The notes under the pieces are model-generated. The model ran no database searches. It saw only the letters and a program-made list of their open reading frames with translations, and was not told the origin of the DNA. Made by a program: the position numbers and the translations under genes. Shown here piece by piece: positions 57,344 through 64,000 of a DNA stretch of 64,000 bases (within the stretch, counting starts at the first letter, position 1; each line of letters starts with the position of its first letter). Source of the stretch: Nissolia schottii (Eukaryota > Streptophyta > Magnoliopsida > Fabales > Fabaceae); contig QANU01065388.1 of assembly GCA_003254905.1 (NCBI GenBank), positions 68,941 through 132,940 of the forward strand, read 5' to 3'.

Positions 57344-58261
57344 TTAGGATTCACAAAGGCGTTCTATGCTTGTTGAAGGAATATTGTTCTTTCAATCTTT
57401 CCAGTTTTCCAAACATTGGGGATTTCATTGATCTGTGTTGTTTTGGTTTTTTTTTTTTTTTTTTTTTAATGGCTGGGACTAAGAAATATGATAAATTTGC
57501 AACCAACATAAGTTTAATTTGGGGTCAAATTGAAAGAAAATATAACTTTTGGGGTTAAAAGAAATTTAACCAATTTGGGATGACATGACACTTTATTGAA
57601 CACGCCAGTAAGTGAGTCGAGCCAATTAAGGATGGTACCGGCACCCTCGGAATTCTGAAGGTAGCAACCACCTTTAAATATTTAGTTGATGTATTGATAT
57701 AGAGGCTAAATTTGAAAATGAAAGAGTATCAGACACTATTTAGGAAGCCAAATTCTTAATTGTCTAGCGACTTTTTGATACCTTTATTTGAATAAGAGAA
57801 AAAAAAAAATATCACCGTGGTCATCTTTATTATTCTCTCCATTTTCTCTCCTAGTTTTTTAAGTTGATTGACAATTCAACACATCTAGATAGTAATAACT
57901 AGCTGCCCGAGCATCTGAATTTTCTATAAATTGTTTAATAATAATAAGTAGAATGAAACATGAAAATTTGTAAAAGAAAAAGTGAAAGTGAGATGAACAG
58001 ACAAGAAGACATAAAAGGTAATGATAGAAATAAGAGGCGGGGGAGAAAATGGTTTTTTTTTTTAGGAAATTTAAAAATTAAGTAAAGCAAAAAATGAAAG
58101 AAAAAAATTGAACACAGAGAGTTATAGAGATTTTCCTATTTAATTTTGGGAATAAATATTCTCAAATTAATTTTTAGTAATATTTTATAATTAATGAATA
58201 AAGTAAGTTTCATTCATCACATAAACGATAAAAAAAATAATTAAAAAAAAAATAATGGTCT
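57344..58261. other. Upstream region of the quinone-oxidoreductase gene
   Basis: AT-rich with a T tract at about 57449-57468. No gene seen. CCATATATGAAGG at about 58262 could be a TATA box some 50 bases before the first ATG. Confidence 0.4.
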
Positions 58262-58312
58262 CCATATATGAAGGAAGATCCATTCCCGTTTAATTCTATA
58301 GATGCCTAAGGC

Positions 58313-61008
58313 ATGTCATTGTGCAGGTTAATCAGATACCAGAACCTCCCTCTCTCTCCGCTAGTTCCACCAAATCCACCTCCCTCTTCAACTCTCTCAT
58401 CACTTTCGTTGACTCTGAGCAGAGCAGCAATCACAACAACACTCACCACACGCGCTTCGTCGTCGTCGTCGTCGTCGTCATCGTCATCATCATCATCAGC
58501 AGCAGCAGCAGCAGCTCCATACAACATGGTCAAAGCTATCAGAGTTCATGAAAATGGTGGCCCTCAGGTCTCTCTCGATTCTCCCTTCCGCTTCTCATCT
58601 CTCACTCACATCGTTGCCACTTGGAAAGACGAGTCCTTTATTCCTATTTTCTCTTACGGCTAAGTGAGACTGCCGTTACCGTTATCGATTACTGAAAGAA
58701 ATCTCATGAATTGAAAAATGAATTCTCAAGATTGCTTGGAGACGAAGCTGGATCATTGGATACTCGATTTTTCCAACTGAATTGCTGGTTCATTGTAACT
58801 TTATTTATTTATGCTTTTCCTTCCCCACTGTTCTGTTTGGGACTGTGATCCCATGCCTTAGGATTCCAAATTCTTTTAGTCCAAATTCCCTAACTTTTGT
58901 TATTTCATTCATGGATTGACAGTTCCATTTTTAATTTTTGAGGTGTATGTATCATGTTAAATTGTTGCAGAAATGGCGCATGCTTCCTTGGTTTACTTCA
59001 TTCTGTTAACTGTTATTGCCGATTGATGATGACAGGTTCTGAAGTGGGAGGATGTGGAAATTGGAGAGCCTAAAGAAGGCGAGGTCCGTGTGAGGAACAA
59101 AGCCATTGGCCTTAATTTCATTGATGTCTACTTTCGGAAAGGAGTTTATAAAGCCCCTTCGTTTCCATTTACTCCAGGTTTTCAAATCCGATGTACTTTT
59201 ATCACAGGAAAAATCTGTCCTGAAATATGGTAGAGGAAAGTTGAAAATTTTGGTTCCATAGTGCTGTTATTGTTATTGATATATGCGTTCACTTACTCCA
59301 TGCAGCAATTGGTTGTGGAGCTCTAATACTTCTCACTCTATCATGTTTTATGTTTGTGGACCTAGTGAAACTTAATGAAAATCTTGCATGCTACTTTTGT
59401 CATTGTACATAATGGTACATTAGACTCCCCATTACTGATTACTGCAGAACATTATGAAATGACTGGATGTTTACACAGTAAAGTTATAATTTCTGTTGAC
59501 GGCTATGATGCATGGATACTTCAAAATTAATGATGTATTTGTATCACCCATATCTGTTGGAGTATCAGAGGTGGTTATATAAACCTGCCTCAGCATCTGT
59601 CATGTGTAGATAAGTGATAGCTAGTTTTCGGTTACAGTTGGTTACTAGTTAGTTAGGCTGTTAGCAGTTCTATTTCTGGTGGTTAGAGCCTTATGTATGA
59701 TGCTTAGGCTTTATATAGTGTACTGTTCAGAAGGCCAAAGATCAGATTCATTGTTACACTAGTAGCCTGCCTCAGGAATGCCCAAAATATCAGTTTCTTT
59801 CTGTCTTAAATTCTCTCATCATTTTGCTTCACTTTCCTACATTTATTGCATTTTCTTCCTGATACCTAACCTCTAACATGGTATCTAGAGCTCCAAATTT
59901 CTCTCGGATAGATCCCGATGCCTCCGCTCTTAGAATCTTTCCGGTCTCAATCAATCGTGATGACAAGAATTTCTTGACGTGGAGGCAGCAAGTATTTGCC
60001 GGGAATGGAGGCCATAAGCTTATACCTTAAATAACTTTGTATAACTTTTTATAAAATACAATTCTTATCTCAAAATTTAAGCTATCTATCATGTTGATCA
60101 TTTGTGCCAAATTTTAAAAAATTGGACATTGATATGATCAAATATTTCTTGTTTATATACATTTAAGAAGTATCTATTATGTTGATTTTGAGGAGGCCTT
60201 TACCACAAAAGTACAATTTCCTGATCCTATGGAATGATTATTTTAATTCAACTCTTCTTGCTCCCAAAGTTTTATAGGTCATGTGCACAATGTTTACACT
60301 TTTGTAGAATTGAACAGATTAGAAGTAATGCCTCTTTTCTATCGCAAAAAATGAATGCCTCGTTACTATATATTTATCTGTTCATCATAACAATAACAAT
60401 TTCCTTGTTTTGTTTGTTTATTTATTTATTTATTTATTCTTATTTTTCCCATACAGTTGTGGTTGTGCAGTAAAAGAATCTGTAATTTCATGTAGATTGT
60501 AACTTCCCCCTATTAGGTTTCTTCGATTTTCTTCTTTTCTAATTTATGTAGTATTCTTATTGATGTCTGAATTGACGATCCACTTATATAATTAATTTCT
60601 ATTCTCCAATTTAAAGCTCTTCCATTGGGAGTTTAATATTGGAAAGCAGTATAAAACATGAAAGGAAGGAAAGGAAAAGCAGCAGGATAAGCAAATTACA
60701 AATATACAAATCCCGATGTGTTGATTAGTTGATGCACACAAGGTATCATGTGTTCATTATTTTTCCCTTTTAACGTGACAGGTATGGAAGCTGTTGGGGT
60801 TGTCACGGCTGTGGGTGCTGGAATTACTGGTAGTAAGGTTGGAGACCTTGTTGTTTATGCAGGTCAACCAATGGGCTCATATGCTGAAGAGCAGATTCTT
60901 CCTGCTGACAAAATAGTCCCCTTGCCTTCATCGATTGACCCAGTTATTGGTGCATCCATCATGCTGAAGGGCATGACAACTCAATTCTTGGTTAGACGTT
61001 GTTTCAAG
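58313..61008 (+). CDS. NADPH:quinone-oxidoreductase-like (zeta-crystallin/MDR) protein, first three exons
   Basis: A medium-chain reductase of the quinone oxidoreductase type, resembling Arabidopsis At5g61510. It uses NADPH to reduce quinones or reactive carbonyls. Exons are 58313-58567, 59036-59177 and 60782-61008, all with GT-AG borders and matching phases (0, 1, 0), giving 208 residues. Residues 1-71 are rich in Ser, Thr and Arg with no acids and look like an organelle transit peptide, including a Ser14-Ala6 tract. The conserved start MVKAIRVHENGGPQ is at 72. The GroES-like domain follows: WEDVEIGEPKEGEVRVR, GLNFIDVYFRKGVY, GMEAVGVVTAVG, GSYAEEQILPADK and MLKGMTTQFLVRRCFK. The Rossmann half (VHAAAGGVG region) is not found before position 64000, so intron 3 is at least 3 kb or the gene is cut. 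Confidence 0.88.
58446..58515. repeat. Coding trinucleotide repeat (TCG/TCA then GCA)
   Basis: Fourteen Ser codons (TCG and TCA) followed by six Ala codons (five GCA, one GCT) lie in the presequence of the quinone-oxidoreductase gene. Confidence 0.9.
59555..60003 (+). mobile_element. Ty1/copia relic (LTR, PBS, start of gag) in intron 2
   Basis: A 324-bp LTR starts TGTTGGAGTATCAG and ends CTCTAACA (59555-59878). It is followed directly by a primer-binding site TGGTATCTAGAGC, matching initiator-Met tRNA type. A gag start follows, readable as FSRIDPDASALRIFP and NFLTWRQQV. The rest of the element is missing. A truncated old copy in sense orientation to the host gene. Confidence 0.8.
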
Positions 61009-61124
61009 GTAGGTTTTTATAATTTTCTAGGAATTGTAGTTGAGAAAAGCTTCCTTGTGATATTTTGATTTTGGTATGTTTGTTCAAATTTTCTTTAGCA
61101 TGTTTAGCACATGGTAGAATATCT

Positions 61125-61440
61125 CTTTTGATAAAATAAGAATTTCATTAAAAAGAGAAGAGAATATACAAAGCAAGAGGATAAGAGATCCTCTATATAA
61201 TAGACAAGAACATAACCAAAATATACAAAAGTTATCTATGGTGTAAAGCTTTCCAATCTCTCAAAGTATCTGTGAGGGAGAATCCTCTAAAGAGATTGTG
61301 TACTTTACACCAAACAGATGCTAAACGCCTAATTTTATCCCACAATACATGAAAGTCTGAGAAATTGTCATTGAAAACGCGATAAGCACATGGTAGAATA
61401 TTAGTCAGCTATAGTTATAATTGTAGTCGTTGTGCAGCTG
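61125..61440 (-). mobile_element. LINE 3'-end remnant in intron 3
   Basis: The minus-strand reading DFHVLWDKIRRLASVWCKVH, then FRGFSLTDTLRDWKAL, is the typical C-terminal end of plant LINE ORF2, followed by a 3' UTR ending in a T/A-rich tail (TTTTTAATGAAATTCTTATTTTAT). Inserted antisense to the host gene; it lacks the RT core. Confidence 0.6.
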
Positions 61441-61857
61441 TTAATCGGCTTGGTATCATGTCAAGGTATGCTAAAACCTTGATCTGTTAACTGGTGGCCT
61501 GAGAATGGGTGTCTAATCTATAAATTGCAATAACCAATGATACCTTCCTTCCTCCATCCGCTATCCTCTCAGTCCACTGTTTCTCTTGGTTATGATGAGC
61601 ATTTTGCTTTTCCAATTTATTCCTGTTTTGGTGGCTTTCGATGGCTGTGATTCCTACTATGCTTCAGGCATACCACCATCAATTTCAAACATTGCTGATG
61701 ACAAGCCTTCTAACTGCACTGCTGGAATAAAGCACATGCATTGTTACAGCTATCTTCAAGTCAGACAAATGTGCTGACCCATGATGGCGTGTGATGCTTT
61801 CATCACTGAAATTTTCCGGATTGTCTCTTTGAAGTTTTTTGATGTGGGAAATATATG

Positions 61858-62120
61858 GGTTAGGCCCCTTTATTTTTTATCAGACAAGCATAATAAAGAG
61901 ACTTAGGCCTCTTCAGACCTACCAGAAAGCCTACAAAATATTTTTTCAAATAGATCAGCCTACCAAGCTCCAGGCCAGGCTAGGCCTCTAAAACAGGCTA
62001 GGCTAGGCTGGAAAAAAAAAACCGTCGATAGGTAATAGGTTAGGCTCAAGCCAAAAATTTATGACATAGGTCTAGCTAGTTTAGTGCATGGCCTGACCTA
62101 GCCTGTTCCCGCCCCTATGA
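61858..62120. repeat. AGGCCT/GGCTAGGC-rich repeat block
   Basis: Opens near TATGGGTTAGGCCCC and closes near CTAGCCTGTTCCCGCCCC. Between them lie many copies of TAGGCC, CAGGCTAGGC and their complements, suggesting a degenerate fold-back element. No target duplication was found. Confidence 0.4.
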
Positions 62121-62339
62121 CAATAAGCACCTTTTGACAGAATAAGTGCAATGCCCCACAAATAAGAGTTCAACTATACCCTTAGTTCTGTGAATAGAAG
62201 TGCTGAACTTGACTCAAATCTGCTTCTTGTATACACAATGATTGCAAAAGTCAAGTTTCCCAACTTAATTATATCCTAACAAGCCACACATGCTCAAACT
62301 AGACATTCCAACTTAACTCAAACTCGCTGCCAATTTTTA

Positions 62340-62494
62340 TAGAGTTTACTTAAACTCATATGAGTTTAAGAGTTTACTTAAACTCATATGAGTTTACTAA
62401 AAACAGAGTTTATATTAGAGTTAACTCGTTTTTATGTGGTAGGATCGTAAACTCGTGGGAGTTTAAGAGTTAACTCAAGAGTTTAACAACCATG
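62340..62494 (-). mobile_element. End of the AAACTC/GAGTTT Mutator-type family (second copy)
   Basis: Reading leftwards from 62494, CATGGTTGTTAAACTCTTGA and the following 140 bases match the left end of the element at 28777 (about 80% by eye). The 16-base palindrome AAACTCATATGAGTTT occurs twice here. The far end and target duplication were not found. Confidence 0.6.
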
Positions 62495-64000
62495 TGAGCA
62501 TCCAAACTCAATGATCCATGCATCACCAACTAAAGTATTTGATACAAAGATAACATTATCAGCACCTTTAGGAAACGTTAGGTAAGCGTCCTGAGACAGA
62601 AAATATAGAGACACAGGGACAGTAGAGACGCGTCTCTTGCGTCCATCCACTTTGGAGGTACGGGACGGCAGAGACGTGTCCCTTGCTTTTCAGACATCTC
62701 TTTTGTATTTTTCTTTTTTAGATGTATAAAAATTAGTTGAAAATTTATCCTAAAACAAAAGTAATTTTAAGTTTTATGTTTCCGTCTCCTTCTCCAAACA
62801 TGTTTTTGTCTCCATGGTCTCCGTATTTTCTATCCTGAGACACTTACCAAACACTGCCTTAGCAACACTTGCTACATTACTTATATCCACTTCATTCCTT
62901 TCGTTGAGCTTTTGATAGTATGCTTTCCAATGCCCTTCTCTCTTGCAATAACGACATCTTCCTTTACGATGTCTAGATTTGGATCTAGTCTTACCTCTTA
63001 TATCACTACTCAACATTATCTCCCTTGTTCTCTCTAAAATATAAGTCAATTGTAGTATCTTCATGTCCGCCATTATCATGCTCCATATTCTCACTACTCA
63101 TTAGTGCGGACTTCACCTCATCAATGTCAAGACATCCACGCCGATATACGAGTGTTTCCCGAAAGTGCTTGTAGGAGGAAGGTAGAGAGCAAATCAACAT
63201 TATTGCTTATTTCTTACTCGCAAATATCCCATCCATATTTTTCAGTTCCATAATAAGTATAGTGAATTTGTAAGTATACATTCTATGGATGTACCTCCAG
63301 TCATGTGATGCATGTACAAGTTTTGTAATGCCACAAGATGATTGGCCATCGTCTTCTTTATCTATAATGACTCCAACTTGGTCCATAATGTTGCTTTTAT
63401 TTTTTATGATACGACGCCCTGCAGTACATCAACTGTGATGGATAACTGGTTGGTAGTACGAGTCTTCTGTTCAACTTCTTCCTTTTCATAGTCATTCATT
63501 GTAGTGGGCTTCTTTTCTTTGCCACCGAGTGCTACCTTTAATTTTTGTTGTGTCAAAACAACTATCATATGCACCTTCCTCATGTTGATATGCTAATCCA
63601 ATTGCAGAATATCAAATTTTGTAGTCGCCATGTTTTTCTTTTATGAGATCTCCCCAAAATGCTATAAGTGCTCTGTTACCAGTTTTTTGTTTAAAAAAAA
63701 ATGCAAAATTGAAATAAAAGGAACGAGTTTCGTATATTCACTCATGTGAAAACAATGTGTACAACTTATAGTCCAATGCTAGAAGTCAGAGAGCTAGAAA
63801 ACAGGAAACTATGAACTGAAAAAAGGATGAGCAGAATAATTAGGCCAATGTTAGGAAACTACAAGTACATTCTACAACTACAAGTACATCCTTAGAAATG
63901 TTGTTTTCAAATGTTATCTTAATCTTAGGTATTATATTTATTCATGTTTGAAACTATTTTTCTTGAAACTAGATAATATTGAACTAACTTTGGATATTAT
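62495..64000 (-). mobile_element. Ty1/copia relic (gag and start of protease, PBS, probable LTR) in intron 3
   Basis: On the minus strand, from right to left: LTR-like sequence reaching the window edge, a primer-binding-like TGGTAACAGAGC at about 63671-63683, then a gag start MATTKFDILQLD near 63631. Next come ICSLPSSYKHFRETLVYRRG and a zinc-knuckle region CRYCKREGHWKA. Beyond the MITE at 62571-62858 the reading resumes with a protease-like DAWI..FGCSH. The copy is broken and carries a nested MITE and possibly a second insertion at 62494. Antisense to the host gene. Confidence 0.75.
62571..62858. mobile_element. Tourist-like MITE, 288 bp, TTA TSD, inside copia sequence
   Basis: TTA flanks both ends (62568-62570, 62859-62861). 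The left GGAAACGTTAGGTAAGCG and the reverse complement of the right GGCAGTGTTTGGTAAGTG continue as inverted repeats (GAGACAGAAAATATAGAGAC against CAGGATAGAAAATACGGAGA) for about 45 bases. The TWA duplication fits PIF/Harbinger. No coding frame. Confidence 0.8.

Noticed and set aside
58306-58533. Asp-rich minus-strand frame opposite the quinone-oxidoreductase exon 1
   Set aside because: Antisense reading of the TCG/TCA repeat.

Overview
This is a 64-kb window of a plant nuclear genome. The flowering-plant families (OVATE, U-box/ARM, CIPK, MIK2-like LRR receptor kinase), the AT-rich intergenic DNA and the many MITEs, MULEs and LTR-element remnants point to a eudicot. Protein wording and repeat style suggest a legume of the soybean/bean group, but that is inference. 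There is one 773-bp assembly gap near the left end. I see no bacterial-type systems, CRISPR arrays, rRNA or intact tRNA genes.

Five host protein genes can be supported. From left to right they are: an OVATE family transcriptional regulator (minus, about 4.1-5.4 kb); an intronless PUB16-type U-box/ARM E3 ubiquitin ligase (minus, 10.2-12.3 kb); an intronless CIPK4/7-type calcium-signalling kinase (plus, 36.1-37.4 kb); a MIK2-like LRR receptor kinase with one short intron (minus, 46.7-49.1 kb); and the first three exons of an organelle-targeted NADPH:quinone-oxidoreductase-like gene (plus, from 58.3 kb, running off the right edge). The genes are independently transcribed and far apart. The PUB and CIPK genes stand out as GC-rich islands. 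Two short exon-like reading frames (21.1 and 57.2 kb) and one short orphan ORF (24.9 kb) could not be assigned.

The rest is mostly transposon-derived. At 16-30 kb lie a Ty3/gypsy-like relic, a copia pol scrap, a fold-back MITE, and several Mutator-type non-autonomous elements with readable 9-bp target duplications, one inserted in another. At 31-34 kb there are a Tourist-like MITE and a small MULE-type MITE. At 38-43 kb there are a tRNA-derived SINE with target duplications, a TIR-bounded block holding a degenerate minisatellite, and a LINE RNase H remnant. At 43-57 kb Ty3/gypsy (Athila/Tat-like) LTR and pol relics flank the receptor kinase. The introns of the quinone-oxidoreductase gene hold two Ty1/copia relics, a LINE 3' remnant, a Tourist MITE inside copia sequence and one end of the Mutator-type family seen at 28.8 kb.

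I found no convincing undescribed system. The most interesting host-gene observations are an 84-bp stop-free, in-frame intron in the receptor kinase activation segment, a uORF that overlaps the CIPK start codon, and microsatellite-encoded low-complexity tracts in the OVATE protein and in the quinone-oxidoreductase presequence.
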